From Candidatus Villigracilaceae bacterium (lineage in GTDB: Bacteria > Chloroflexota > Anaerolineae > Anaerolineales > Villigracilaceae), in the NCBI GenBank assembly GCA_026645935.1, contig JAPKMP010000023.1:1-56030 (forward strand): DNA of 56,030 nucleotides, in the 5' to 3' direction. Each line of letters begins with the position of its first letter. Position 1 is the stretch's first letter. A program made the translations under genes and the position numbers. The notes beneath the pieces are model-generated. The model worked only from the letters and a program-made list of their open reading frames with translations. It had not been told where the DNA came from and ran no database searches. Shown one piece after another: positions 34,304 through 43,476 of the stretch.

Positions 34304-36217
34304 ATGATTAACGGTTGGCCGCAAACATTGCTGGCGGGGCTCCAGACGATCAATCAGATTCTCACAGCGGGAATCGCCATTACGGCATTTTCGCTTTTCT
34401 TATATTCGCTATCGTTCAATCTTCGCGACAGGGTGGCGCGCTCGTTCGCGATCATCCTGCTTTGCGTCGTCATTGTTTTTACCGCCGAATCCCTGCAGGA
34501 TAACACCGTCTCCATACATACGCTTGATCTGTTGATGCGCCTGCAATGGTTCGGTCTCGCGTTTCTCCCAGCAGCGTATCTGCATCTTTCAGATGCCTTG
34601 CTGGTGACGGCGGGACGTCCTTCCCGCGGCCGCAGAAGGCTTGCCGTGCGCGGCATGTATGCGGTATCTGCTTTCTTTCTTCTCCTGCTTGCTTTTGGAT
34701 ATTTACTGGGCCCGATCGTTCCCGATGGCAAGCCCGCCCCGTATCTTCAGCGCACTCTTTGGACCGAGATTTTTACGATCTTTTATGTCGCTGCGATGGC
34801 GTGGGCGGGAATTAATTTTTCCCGTGCCTATTCCTTGATGTTGACCCGTTCGGGCAGGCGGCGCATGCTGTACCTGATGGCTGGGGCGACCGCTCCTGCA
34901 CTCGGTTCCTACCCGTATCTTTTGTTCGGGTACTCACTGGCTGCCCAGCATCAATTCCTCTTTTGGAGTGCAGCGGTGACGATCAATGTGATGGTGGGCG
35001 CGCTGGTGATCGTCATGGCGTATGCTGTGGCATTTTTCGGCGTCTCGTGGCCCGACCGTGTCATTAAAAGCCGCCTGTTCAAGTGGATTATGCGGGGACC
35101 GGTGACCGCATCTGCAACCCTTGCGTTGATGACGGTGGTCCGGCGCGGCGGTGAGTGGTTTGGAACTCCATACAGCGCTTTTGTCCCATTCACAGTGGTG
35201 GCATCTGTTTTATTGATGGAACACGCCATTACCTTTGCCGCTCCGCTCTGGGAACGCTGGTTATTTTATGGGCGCGACCGGGGTGAATTGGAACTGCTCC
35301 AAAACGTGGAAGAACGCCTGCTTACCCAGAGCGACTTGCAGCAGTTTTTGGAATCTGTCCTCGCGGCAGTACGCGACCATCTGCAATCGCCCTCCGCTTT
35401 CGTCGCTGCTTTGGACGATGAGACATTGCTGCCCGTTGTAGTGGCTGGAAACAGAGCCCTCCTTGAGCAGGAGAGTTTGACGGAAGCGCTGGACCACGTC
35501 AATGGAGATGTGCGACATGAATTCCAGTGGGGAAACTACTGGGTGCTTCCGCTTTATGCGCGAAAGCGCGCGGATATGGATCGGGACGAATTACCACCGT
35601 TGCTCGGATTGCTTGGCGTTGCACGGAATGAAAAAAAGACCGCCATGGAACACGACCAGCGTGAATCGCTCTGGCTGCTGGCAGAGCGGGCAGCACTCGC
35701 TCTCGAAGACCGCCAATTGCAGCAACGGGTATTTCGCTCGCTTGCCGATCTTCAGCCGCAGGTGGAGATGATCCAACGGATGCGCGCCGCAAGCCGATAT
35801 GATTCTCATGCAAACCTGCTCAATGCGCCGATTCCCCAGGAAGCAGACCTTGCCAACTGGGTCCGTGACGCGCTTACGCATTATTGGGGCGGTCCGAAAT
35901 TCACAAATAACCCGCTCACAAAATTACAGGTGGTGCGTGAATTGGCTGACCGCGAGGATGGAAACACCTCCAATGCCCTGCGCTCACTGTTGCGGCGGGC
36001 TGTGGATGAGGTCAAGCCGCGCGGAGATCGCAAATTCACCACCGAATGGATTCTTTATAACATCCTCGAAATGAAATTTATCGAGGGCCGCAAAGTGCGC
36101 GACGTGGCGTCGCGGCTTGCCATGTCTGAAGCCGACCTGTACCGCAAACAACGCGTGGCGATCGAAGCGGTCGCCAGGGCGATCATGGAAATGGAAGTGA
36201 ACCAACTGGAAAGATAA
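34304..36217 (+). CDS. 7TM-GAF protein with C-terminal helical, HTH-like region
   Basis: 637 aa, no named family recognised. The N-terminal 300 residues have about eight transmembrane helices and resemble the histidine-kinase 7TM sensor module (MRLQWFGLAFLPAAYLHL is characteristic). A GAF-like domain follows (about 320-480; NVEERLLTQSDLQQFLESVLAAVRDHLQ). The last 130 residues are helical and end with KVRDVASRLAMSEADLYRKQRVAIEAVA, which resembles a helix-turn-helix of the sigma region-4/LuxR kind. No histidine-kinase, cyclase, EAL/GGDEF or HD domain is present, so it looks like a one-component membrane sensor. GGAAGGG lies before the ATG. It sits upstream of the S1/FtsK genes. Confidence 0.72.
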   Translation: MINGWPQTLLAGLQTINQILTAGIAITAFSLFLYSLSFNLRDRVARSFAIILLCVVIVFTAESLQDNTVSIHTLDLLMRLQWFGLAFLPAAYLHLSDALLVTAGRPSRGRRRLAVRGMYAVSAFFLLLLAFGYLLGPIVPDGKPAPYLQRTLWTEIFTIFYVAAMAWAGINFSRAYSLMLTRSGRRRMLYLMAGATAPALGSYPYLLFGYSLAAQHQFLFWSAAVTINVMVGALVIVMAYAVAFFGVSWPDRVIKSRLFKWIMRGPVTASATLALMTVVRRGGEWFGTPYSAFVPFTVVASVLLMEHAITFAAPLWERWLFYGRDRGELELLQNVEERLLTQSDLQQFLESVLAAVRDHLQSPSAFVAALDDETLLPVVVAGNRALLEQESLTEALDHVNGDVRHEFQWGNYWVLPLYARKRADMDRDELPPLLGLLGVARNEKKTAMEHDQRESLWLLAERAALALEDRQLQQRVFRSLADLQPQVEMIQRMRAASRYDSHANLLNAPIPQEADLANWVRDALTHYWGGPKFTNNPLTKLQVVRELADREDGNTSNALRSLLRRAVDEVKPRGDRKFTTEWILYNILEMKFIEGRKVRDVASRLAMSEADLYRKQRVAIEAVARAIMEMEVNQLER

Positions 36218-36290
36218 CCGCTCGTCCCGGAAGTTGGAAATGCGGAGGGCGCACCGGGAACTCGAAGCGGCGATTTATAAGGAGTTTTAT

Positions 36291-37253
36291 ATGGCAAACG
36301 AAAAAGTAAGAAACGAAGGTATACCGGGCGGGATCGATGAAGGCTGGTGGGAATCTGTGCTTGCGGAGGAAATCCGACACTCGCCAATGAACCAGCGCGG
36401 GGCGTTGATCCGGCCTGAGGTCCGCAAAGAGGCGGCAAAGGAGAATTTCTCCGTAGAGCGGAACGTGGATTGGAGTCAGATTAAGGATCTTTACATGAAG
36501 GACCGCATCATCGAACTGGCTGTTACCGGGCACAATCGCGGAGGCCTGCTCGTGGAAGGCGAGGGACTTTTTGGCTTTGTTCCTTTCTCGCATCTGGTCG
36601 GATTGGCGGGACGTGATGCGCTCGAACGCAATCAAGACCTTGAACCGTATGTCGGGCGAACCCTGCGCCTGAAAGTCATCGAATGCGTGCCGGAAGATGG
36701 GCGGGTCGTATTTTCGGAACGCGCCGCCCAAACCGAACCTGGCAAACGCGCGGAGTTGTTCCACTCCTTGAACGCCGGACAAAACGTGCATGGCACAGTG
36801 ACCAACATCACCGACTTCGGTGTGTTCGTAGACCTTGGCGGCGTGGAAGGGTTGATTCACATCTCGGAGTTATCGTGGGGGCGCGTCAACCACCCTTCGC
36901 ATTTTGTAAAACTGGGCGAGCCGATCGAAGTGCAGGTGCTCGACCTCGCCCCTGAACGATGCCGCGTGGCGTTGAGTTTGAAACGTCTTCTACCCAACCC
37001 CTGGAATAACGCTGCCACCGGTTTTCCGATCGGTTCGATACATACCGCAACGATCACAACCGTGCTTTCTTATGGGGTTTTCGCGCGCCTCGATCAATTT
37101 GGCGTGGAGGGTTTGGTGCATGCCTCCGAAATTCCGCATGAGGACTCCGTTCCTCTCAAGGAGATTCTTGCCGAGGGTCAATCCATTCAAGTGCGGGTCC
37201 TGCATCTCGATCCATCGCATCATCGCCTTGGCTTCAGTTTGAGGCTTGAATAG
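36291..37253 (+). CDS. S1 RNA-binding domain protein (RpsA-like)
   Basis: 320 aa from ATG 36291, which has AAGGAG 6 nt upstream. The frame opens earlier at 36234, but that part lacks support. It contains three S1-type OB repeats: about 65-145 (degenerate), 155-225 (VHGTVTNITDFGVFVDLGGVEGLIHISELSW, the best match) and 240-318 (IGSIHTATITTVLSYGVFARL...VEGLVHASEI). Full ribosomal protein S1 in many bacteria has four to six repeats; this shorter form may be a second S1-like protein. A role in translation initiation or RNA binding is likely. It ends 3 nt before the FtsK gene. Confidence 0.88.
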   Translation: MANEKVRNEGIPGGIDEGWWESVLAEEIRHSPMNQRGALIRPEVRKEAAKENFSVERNVDWSQIKDLYMKDRIIELAVTGHNRGGLLVEGEGLFGFVPFSHLVGLAGRDALERNQDLEPYVGRTLRLKVIECVPEDGRVVFSERAAQTEPGKRAELFHSLNAGQNVHGTVTNITDFGVFVDLGGVEGLIHISELSWGRVNHPSHFVKLGEPIEVQVLDLAPERCRVALSLKRLLPNPWNNAATGFPIGSIHTATITTVLSYGVFARLDQFGVEGLVHASEIPHEDSVPLKEILAEGQSIQVRVLHLDPSHHRLGFSLRLE

Positions 37254-37256
37254 TTA

Positions 37257-39449
37257 ATGACGCGCTCCCAGACTCCCCGCCGGTTCCAGCACGAGGAATA
37301 TCCGCAGCGCAGCGACTGGCTGGAGCGTCTCACTCGATTCAACACCCAGTTCGGGCGTTTCCTGCGCGATGCCGTCGGTGTGGCTTTGATCGCGTTTGCA
37401 GCCATGTCCTTGTTTGCATTGTGGAATTGGACCGATGGCATTCTGCTTACCGCGGTCACATCCATCTTGCGCACCTGGTTCGGGTGGGGAAGTCTCTTTA
37501 TATTGATCGGGATTGCGTATCTCGGATTCTCTCTGCTTCAACATGAACGTGGATCCATCCACTGGGGTCGGATTCTTGCGCTCGAACTCGCCTCTCTCCT
37601 GACCCTGGGCTTGTTTGCTGTTTCCCAGGGCAATGACCTCTTCCGGGCGGAATCCGGCATGGACGGCGGTCGGCTGGGGTGGGGCATCGTCCGCCTGTTT
37701 TGGCAGACAATGGGAGAAGTTCCGGGGACATCGATCCTGTTCATTTTGTGGATGCTCGCGGTTGCCACCGGATTCGGACTTTGGGCGCGTCTCGAAAACT
37801 GGCTGGTAAAAATCGCTGGTGATGAAGCGCCGATGATCGTCTCTACGCCCATCCCTGATCAGGAACACGGGAAAGAAGTGCCGATTAAAACATCCGCACC
37901 GAAGAAAAAGTCCCAGCCTCTCCCGCCCGAGTTTCGTCCGCAGTTGAAAGCTTCCGAAAAGAAACAGGAAAAGGCATTCAAAGCACCGCCCCGCGGAGAA
38001 GACCTGCCGCCGTTGAACATCCTGCTCGGTGACTCGAATGTCCGCGCGGATGAACGTACCATCAACCAGACAGCGGGCCTGATCATGAAGACCCTTTCGG
38101 AATTCGGCATCCCTGCCACCGTCATTGGTTATCGCGTGGGTCCATCTGTGACCCAGTTCGCGGTCCAGCCGGGTTTCATAAAGAAGGGGAACGAAGAAGA
38201 AGACGCACAGCAGATGAAAGTGCGCGTGGCTCAGATTGCCGCGCTTGAGAAGGACATCGCGCTCGCATTATCGGCACAACGATTGCGGATCGAAGCGCCT
38301 GTCCCCGGCAAACCGTATGTCGGCATCGAAGTCCCGAATACGAACACCTCCGTTGTCCGTCTCCGCGCTTTGATGGAATCGGATGCGTTCTACAAGGTCG
38401 GCGCGCCTCTCGCGATTGCCCTGGGGCGGGATGTTTCCGGGAATCCGCTCATGGCGGATTTGGCGCGCATGCCCCATCTGCTTATTGCCGGCGCGACAGG
38501 TTCGGGTAAATCCGTCTGTATCACCGCCATTGCCGCCTGCCTTGCCATGAACAATACACCTGAGGAACTGCGCATGGTGATGATCGACTCGAAAATGGTC
38601 GAGTTGATCCGCTTCAACGGTCTGCCGCATTTGTTCGGAAAGGTCGAAACCGACCTTAACCGCATCCTCGGTGTTTTGCGTTGGGTCGTGGTAGAAATGG
38701 AGCATCGTTACCGTTTGTTGGAGTCGATGCATGCCCGCGACCTGAACTCCTACAATAAAAAGGTTTCGCGTTCCGAAGAAGGTCAACCCCTTCCGCGCAT
38801 CGTTGTGATGATCGACGAGCTTGCCGACCTGATGATGTCCGCGCCGGACCAGACCGAGCACAACCTTGTCCGCCTTGCGCAGATGGCGCGCGCCACGGGC
38901 ATACATCTTATCGTTGCTACCCAACGCCCTTCAACGGATGTGGTTACGGGTCTCATCAAAGCCAATTTCCCGGCGAGACTTGCTTTTGCCGTTGCTTCAA
39001 GCATAGACAGTCGTGTCATCCTAGACTACACCGGCGCTGAATCCCTGCTTGGGCGCGGCGACATGCTCTTCCTCAACCCGGAGGTCGGGAACCCTGTCCG
39101 CGCGCAGGGCGTGTTGATCACCGATATGGAGATAGAGCGGTTGATTTCACATTGGCAAAAGAATACCGACGTTCCGGCAGAGGATGTACCGCCGTGGGAA
39201 ACCCTGCTGCAGGAACCGGGTGAAGATGAGGACGATGGCTTGGTGGAACAGGCTGTTTCCATTGTTCGCCAGCAGCAGCGCGCTTCGGCATCGATGCTTC
39301 AGCGCAGATTGAGAATCGGATATCCGCGCGCGGCACGCCTGCTCGACCAGTTGGAGACAATGGGTGTCGTAGGTCCCTCACAGGGCGGCGGGAAAGAACG
39401 CGAAGTCCTCGTCAGCAATGAAGACGAAATGGATGACCCGAATAAATAG
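37257..39449 (+). CDS. ftsK: DNA translocase FtsK/SpoIIIE
   Basis: 730 aa. Four or so N-terminal helices (to about residue 180) anchor it at the septum. A linker follows, then the RecA-like motor with Walker A GATGSGKSV (about 412-420) and Walker B VVMIDELAD (about 515-524), plus ARATGIHLIVATQRPS. The C-terminal gamma winged helix (about 655-710: VSIVRQQQRASASMLQRRLRIGYPRAARLLDQLE) recognises polar KOPS-type sequences. FtsK pumps chromosome dimers toward dif and coordinates XerCD. Length is on the short side (E. coli FtsK is about 1329 aa) but typical of SpoIIIE-like forms. Short gap to the S1 gene suggests an operon. Confidence 0.93.
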   Translation: MTRSQTPRRFQHEEYPQRSDWLERLTRFNTQFGRFLRDAVGVALIAFAAMSLFALWNWTDGILLTAVTSILRTWFGWGSLFILIGIAYLGFSLLQHERGSIHWGRILALELASLLTLGLFAVSQGNDLFRAESGMDGGRLGWGIVRLFWQTMGEVPGTSILFILWMLAVATGFGLWARLENWLVKIAGDEAPMIVSTPIPDQEHGKEVPIKTSAPKKKSQPLPPEFRPQLKASEKKQEKAFKAPPRGEDLPPLNILLGDSNVRADERTINQTAGLIMKTLSEFGIPATVIGYRVGPSVTQFAVQPGFIKKGNEEEDAQQMKVRVAQIAALEKDIALALSAQRLRIEAPVPGKPYVGIEVPNTNTSVVRLRALMESDAFYKVGAPLAIALGRDVSGNPLMADLARMPHLLIAGATGSGKSVCITAIAACLAMNNTPEELRMVMIDSKMVELIRFNGLPHLFGKVETDLNRILGVLRWVVVEMEHRYRLLESMHARDLNSYNKKVSRSEEGQPLPRIVVMIDELADLMMSAPDQTEHNLVRLAQMARATGIHLIVATQRPSTDVVTGLIKANFPARLAFAVASSIDSRVILDYTGAESLLGRGDMLFLNPEVGNPVRAQGVLITDMEIERLISHWQKNTDVPAEDVPPWETLLQEPGEDEDDGLVEQAVSIVRQQQRASASMLQRRLRIGYPRAARLLDQLETMGVVGPSQGGGKEREVLVSNEDEMDDPNK

Positions 39450-39559
39450 CCTCCATTGCGCCTGGACGACAGACTAATTCTGCCCATTAAATCCATCGAG
39501 TAATAATTCGTTATCCGATTTCAATATCCTTTTATGCTTAAGCGAGATACCCTCAGACC

Positions 39560-40183
39560 ATGGAAAAAAAACTGACCTTCTCAGACCGCGCAAGAATCGT
39601 CTTCAAGGGAATTCTTGATCCGATCGGCGGATTTCTAAATCGACTCGGCCTGACACCGAACACCATCACATTACTTGGCCTGGCTGGCACGACCATTGGC
39701 GCATATATGATCGCACGCGGACATATGACCACTGGCGCGTTCGTTCTCCTCGCGTCTGTTCTTGTGGATGCGTTCGACGGAACGATGGCGCGCTTGAGGG
39801 GCGAACCCAGCGACTTCGGCGCATTCGTCGATTCGGTAAGCGACCGTTACGCAGAACTGGTCACTTTTGGCGGCCTGCTTTATTTTTTTCTCACTCAAAA
39901 TGATACGGCGGGAGTGGCGGTCTCTTTTCTTGCGGCGGCCGGTTCCGTGCTGGTTTCCTACGTCAAAGCCCGCGCCGAAGGTTTGGGTTTCACGGCAAAA
40001 GTCGGAATCCTTACACGCCTCGAGCGGTACATCGTTTTGATCCCCCTGCTTGTATTCAACCAGCCTTTTATAGCGGCGGTCATCATTGCCGTGTTGGCAA
40101 ATATCACCGCCTATCAGCGCATTTTGCACGTTCGCAAACAGGGACGTGAACGCATCAACAAATCGAAGGAAACTGCGGTTTGA
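39560..40183 (+). CDS. CDP-alcohol phosphatidyltransferase (PgsA/PI-synthase-like)
   Basis: 207 aa with about five to six transmembrane helices. The CDP-alcohol motif is complete in the segment DAFDGTMARLRGEPSDFG followed by AFVDSVSD (DGxxAR..G...D...D). FLNRLGLTPNTITLLGL and LTRLERYIVL are similar to archaeal-type and actinobacterial phosphatidylinositol-phosphate synthases, so inositol or glycerol-phosphate may be the acceptor; it could equally be a PgsA homolog. The stop shares its last base with the start of lgt (TGATG), linking phospholipid synthesis with lipoprotein modification. The 110-nt gap upstream has no clear promoter apart from weak AT-rich patches. Confidence 0.85.
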   Translation: MEKKLTFSDRARIVFKGILDPIGGFLNRLGLTPNTITLLGLAGTTIGAYMIARGHMTTGAFVLLASVLVDAFDGTMARLRGEPSDFGAFVDSVSDRYAELVTFGGLLYFFLTQNDTAGVAVSFLAAAGSVLVSYVKARAEGLGFTAKVGILTRLERYIVLIPLLVFNQPFIAAVIIAVLANITAYQRILHVRKQGRERINKSKETAV

Positions 40184-40980
40184 TGGAAGGCGTCACCCTC
40201 GGCCCGCTGTTGCTGCAATGGAACGGATTATTGATCGCTCTTGGCATAGCTGTGGGAGCGTTTGCATCTGCCCTGGAGGCCAGGCGCCGCTTTCATGACG
40301 CGGAGATCATTTACCATGTCTTCGTACCTGTGACTCTCTGGAGTTGGATCGGGTCGCGCCTCTGGCATGTGTTGACTCCGCCTCTTTCCTCCGTTCAGCT
40401 TGGGCTGACCACCGGGCATTATCTTTCCCACCCGCTCGATATCCTCTCATTTTGGACAGGAGGATTTGGAATCCCCGGTGCGATTCTCGGCGGGACGGCG
40501 GCTTTATGGATCCTTGCCCGCAGAGATCAGCTGCCGTTTTGGGAGATGACGGATGTTCTCGCGCCGGGAATCGCGATCGCCCATGGGATTGGCCGTCTCG
40601 GGAATTATTTCAACCAGGAGTTGTATGGCCTGCCGACGGATGTGCCCTGGGCGATCTTTGTTGCTCCCGTGAATCGGCTGGCGGGATATGAGGGAAATGA
40701 TTTCTATCATCCCTTATTTATGTATGAAATTCTCACGCTTTTGGCTTGTGCGGTAATCCTTCTCTGGCTTCCACGCGGCAGGTTTGCGGATCACATAAAA
40801 GCGGGTGAACTCTACCTGATTTATCTTGCGTGGTATTCATTCATCCGGTTTCTTCTTGAATTCCTGCGATTGGATGTTTCTTTGGTGAACGGAGCAAATA
40901 TCAATCAGGTATTTTTTGCCTGCTTGCTTGCGGTTTCCGCCGGGCTCCTGCTGTACCGTCGGTTTGTCCGGGTTTTGTAA
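40183..40980 (+). CDS. lgt: Prolipoprotein diacylglyceryl transferase
   Basis: 265 aa from the ATG at 40183 (overlap TGATG; a TTG at 40180 is unlikely). About seven helices. The Lgt signature HGIGRLGNYFNQELYGLPT matches the catalytic/lipid-binding segment (Arg and Asn residues within), and GGFGIPGAILGG with HPLFMYE is also conserved. The enzyme moves the diacylglyceryl group of phosphatidylglycerol to the lipobox cysteine, the step before LspA. It is co-transcribed with the CDP-alcohol transferase that may supply its phospholipid donor. Confidence 0.94.
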   Translation: MEGVTLGPLLLQWNGLLIALGIAVGAFASALEARRRFHDAEIIYHVFVPVTLWSWIGSRLWHVLTPPLSSVQLGLTTGHYLSHPLDILSFWTGGFGIPGAILGGTAALWILARRDQLPFWEMTDVLAPGIAIAHGIGRLGNYFNQELYGLPTDVPWAIFVAPVNRLAGYEGNDFYHPLFMYEILTLLACAVILLWLPRGRFADHIKAGELYLIYLAWYSFIRFLLEFLRLDVSLVNGANINQVFFACLLAVSAGLLLYRRFVRVL

Positions 40981-41056
40981 GGAATTTGAGAAGGAAACGG
41001 GCGGGGGATAAGTTATAAAATAGATGCAGTCTTTTTCCAGATGAAAAGGAAGAACC

Positions 41057-41992
41057 ATGATTGAAACGAACGATTTGAGCAAGCAATTCCATGATTTCGT
41101 GGCTGTCGAAGGAGTAAACCTCTCGGTTCAATCCGGGCAGATACTCGCGCTCCTTGGGCAGAACGGCGCCGGTAAGACAACCACCGTTCGGATGCTAACC
41201 GCGTTACTGCAACCCACGCGCGGGACAGCTCGCGTTGCCGGATATGATGTCGCAAAGAACGGGCACGATGTCCGCGCCTCGGTGGGGGTGTTGACGGAGC
41301 ATCACGGTTTGTACATGCGTATGACCGCCGAGGAGTACATGGACTTTTTCGGTCAGGTGTACAACCTCCCGGCTTCTTTGCGGAAAACGCGCACGGAGAA
41401 TTTATTGGAATACTTTGGTCTGGCAGAGGCCGCCAGACGGCGCATCGGCGAATACTCGAAAGGGATGCGGCAGAAACTTGCGCTTGCTCGCGCCATGATC
41501 CACGAGCCCGGCGTGTTGCTGCTGGATGAACCCACCTCCGCAATGGACCCGGAATCCGCGAGGCTGGTAAGAGACGAGATCGCGCGGTTGAAATCCGCCC
41601 AACGGACGATCCTACTTTGTTCCCACAACCTGACCGAAGTGGAACTGCTGGCAGACAAGATCGCAATCATCTATCGCGGCAGGATTCTGATTCAAGGGAC
41701 ACTTGATGAGTTGAAACGGGACGTGCTCGGTCATCCTGAATATGTCGTCAGATTTTCGAATCCCTGGGATGCAGGCGGGTTGGAACTGCCCGAGGGGATG
41801 GAGATGCTTACGAAAACGCCGACCAGTTTCAAGGTCCGGGTGGAGGCGCCTGAAGAGTCGAATCCGATCCTGATGCAGAGACTGGCTTCCCTGTCTGTTC
41901 CTGTGGTTGCATTCCAGGAAGAGATGCGCACTTTGGAGCAGGTGTATCTGAAGGTCATGGCAGCTGTAAGAGGAAAAGATTATGTTCAATAG
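41057..41992 (+). CDS. ABC transporter ATP-binding protein (NatA-like)
   Basis: 311 aa. Walker A GQNGAGKTTT, Q-loop region VGVLTEHHGLY, signature YSKGMRQKLAL, Walker B VLLLDEPTSAMDP and H-loop LLCSHNLTE are intact. A C-terminal extension of about 90 residues follows (EYVVRFSNPWD onward). The gene overlaps the permease by 11 nt. Together they form an exporter whose cargo is not evident. Only four genes away is lgt, but no functional link is shown. Confidence 0.88.
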   Translation: MIETNDLSKQFHDFVAVEGVNLSVQSGQILALLGQNGAGKTTTVRMLTALLQPTRGTARVAGYDVAKNGHDVRASVGVLTEHHGLYMRMTAEEYMDFFGQVYNLPASLRKTRTENLLEYFGLAEAARRRIGEYSKGMRQKLALARAMIHEPGVLLLDEPTSAMDPESARLVRDEIARLKSAQRTILLCSHNLTEVELLADKIAIIYRGRILIQGTLDELKRDVLGHPEYVVRFSNPWDAGGLELPEGMEMLTKTPTSFKVRVEAPEESNPILMQRLASLSVPVVAFQEEMRTLEQVYLKVMAAVRGKDYVQ

Positions 41993-43415
41993 ATTGCGCC
42001 CGGTCTGGCTTGTGGCGAAACGCGAATTGCGCGACCAGTTCCGCGATTGGCGGGTGCTCCTGCCGATGGCGATCCTGACCCTGTGTTTTCCGTTCCTGAT
42101 GAACGAATTTGCAAAGGAAACCATTGAATTCCTGAATCAGTACGGCGCGAACCTCGTCCTCGAACGGCTTATCCCGATCTCGATCATGATCATCGGTTTT
42201 TTTCCGATCACAGTTTCGCTGGTTGTGGCGTTGGAATCTTTTGTGGGTGAAAAGGAACGAGGCACGATCGAGCCGTTATTGACAGCGCCCTTCGATGACT
42301 GGCAGTTGTACTTTGGCAAATTGCTGGTAGGCGCGGTCACGCCATTGACAGCCAGTTATATCTCCATCGGTCTTTATTTATTCATGATCTCCCGCCAGGG
42401 ATTGGCCTTGCCGGATGGCATGGTGATGCTGCAATTGTTCCTGTTGACCACCGCTCACGCGATCCTGATGGTCAGTGCGGCGATTGTCATTTCGGTCCAG
42501 TCCACCTCGGTAAAAGCGGCGAATTTGCTTGCATCGTTCATCGTGATTCCGGTTGCGATCCTGATGCAGGGCGAGGCGGTCCTGTTATTCTGGGGAAACG
42601 AAACTGTTCTTTGGCTGGGAATTCTAGGCGTTCTGATCATTGCCCTGCTGTTGATCCGTGTCGGTATCTCGCATTTCGAGCGGGAATACCTGCTTGGGCG
42701 CGAGATCGACACCTTGAATTTCAAATGGATCGTGCGCACCTTCTGGCGGAATTTTAAAGGCGGAGCCGTATCCCTGCGCGATTGGTATGGTCGGGTCCTG
42801 GCTGATTCGCTCCGGCGTGCGCGACCTGCGCTCCTGCTCATGTTCCTGATCGCATTGACCAGTGCCTGGGCGAGTTACGAGTGGATCATGGTCAATGTAT
42901 CCGACACGATTGAAAAAGCATCTCCGAAAGACCTGGCTACCATCGAAGAAAACATCGAAGAACTCCCCGACCTGGCAAGCATGCGCGGACACCTCGACGC
43001 CTCTTTCCTGTTTTTGAACAATACCCGCTCGATGGTGATCATTTTCCTCGCCGGGTTGACCTCCTTCAGCGTCCTTGGAGTCCTGATTTACATTCTGAAC
43101 ATCGCCTTGATCGGCGGCGTGTATGCGCTTTTGGAATTGATCGGAATATCGCCCATTCCAATTTTTCTGGCCGGAGTCCTGCCGCACGGCATCTTTGAGA
43201 TTCCTGCATTGATGATTGGGAGCGCAGTGGTGCTTTACATCGGCGCGGTCCTTGTCACGCCGCAAACGGGAAAATCGATGGGGGAGGTGATCCTCGAAAT
43301 GCTGGCGGATTGGGCAAAGATCTTTGTCGGCGTGGTGGTTCCGCTTCTTGCGCTCGCGGCTGTGATCGAGGCGTATGTCACGCCGGCCCTGCTCCTCAAA
43401 GTGATCGGCGGTTGA
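41982..43415 (+). CDS. ABC-2 permease fused to SpoIIM-like membrane domain
   Basis: 477 aa. The first part (about 1-235) is an ABC-2/NatB-type permease with VAKRELRDQFRDWRVLLP and the ATPase-contact segment EKERGTIEPLLTAPF. The second part (about 280-477) has helices with LFLNNTRSMVIIFLAG, GVYALLELIGIS and PHGIFEIPALMI, the signature of SpoIIM/DUF95 proteins. In sporulators SpoIIM works in peptidoglycan remodelling during engulfment; in non-sporulators SpoIIM-domain proteins are often next to NatA-like ABC genes. The fusion implies the two act as one complex. The 11-nt overlap with the ATPase gene supports this. No sporulation genes are visible, so an endospore role is not implied. Confidence 0.85.
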   Translation: MFNRLRPVWLVAKRELRDQFRDWRVLLPMAILTLCFPFLMNEFAKETIEFLNQYGANLVLERLIPISIMIIGFFPITVSLVVALESFVGEKERGTIEPLLTAPFDDWQLYFGKLLVGAVTPLTASYISIGLYLFMISRQGLALPDGMVMLQLFLLTTAHAILMVSAAIVISVQSTSVKAANLLASFIVIPVAILMQGEAVLLFWGNETVLWLGILGVLIIALLLIRVGISHFEREYLLGREIDTLNFKWIVRTFWRNFKGGAVSLRDWYGRVLADSLRRARPALLLMFLIALTSAWASYEWIMVNVSDTIEKASPKDLATIEENIEELPDLASMRGHLDASFLFLNNTRSMVIIFLAGLTSFSVLGVLIYILNIALIGGVYALLELIGISPIPIFLAGVLPHGIFEIPALMIGSAVVLYIGAVLVTPQTGKSMGEVILEMLADWAKIFVGVVVPLLALAAVIEAYVTPALLLKVIGG

Positions 43416-43441
43416 CGGAATCCGAATTACCCGAAATCCAA

Positions 43442-43470
43442 TTAACAATTATTGGGAATTGGATTAAGAT
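43442..43470 (+). promoter_or_regulatory. Promoter of MBL hydrolase gene with leaderless spacing
   Basis: TTAACA (43442-43447, 5 of 6 consensus), 17-nt spacer, TAAGAT (43465-43470), then 6 nt (TCGCTT) and the ATG at 43477. No Shine-Dalgarno is present. Confidence 0.68.
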
Positions 43471-43476
43471 TCGCTT

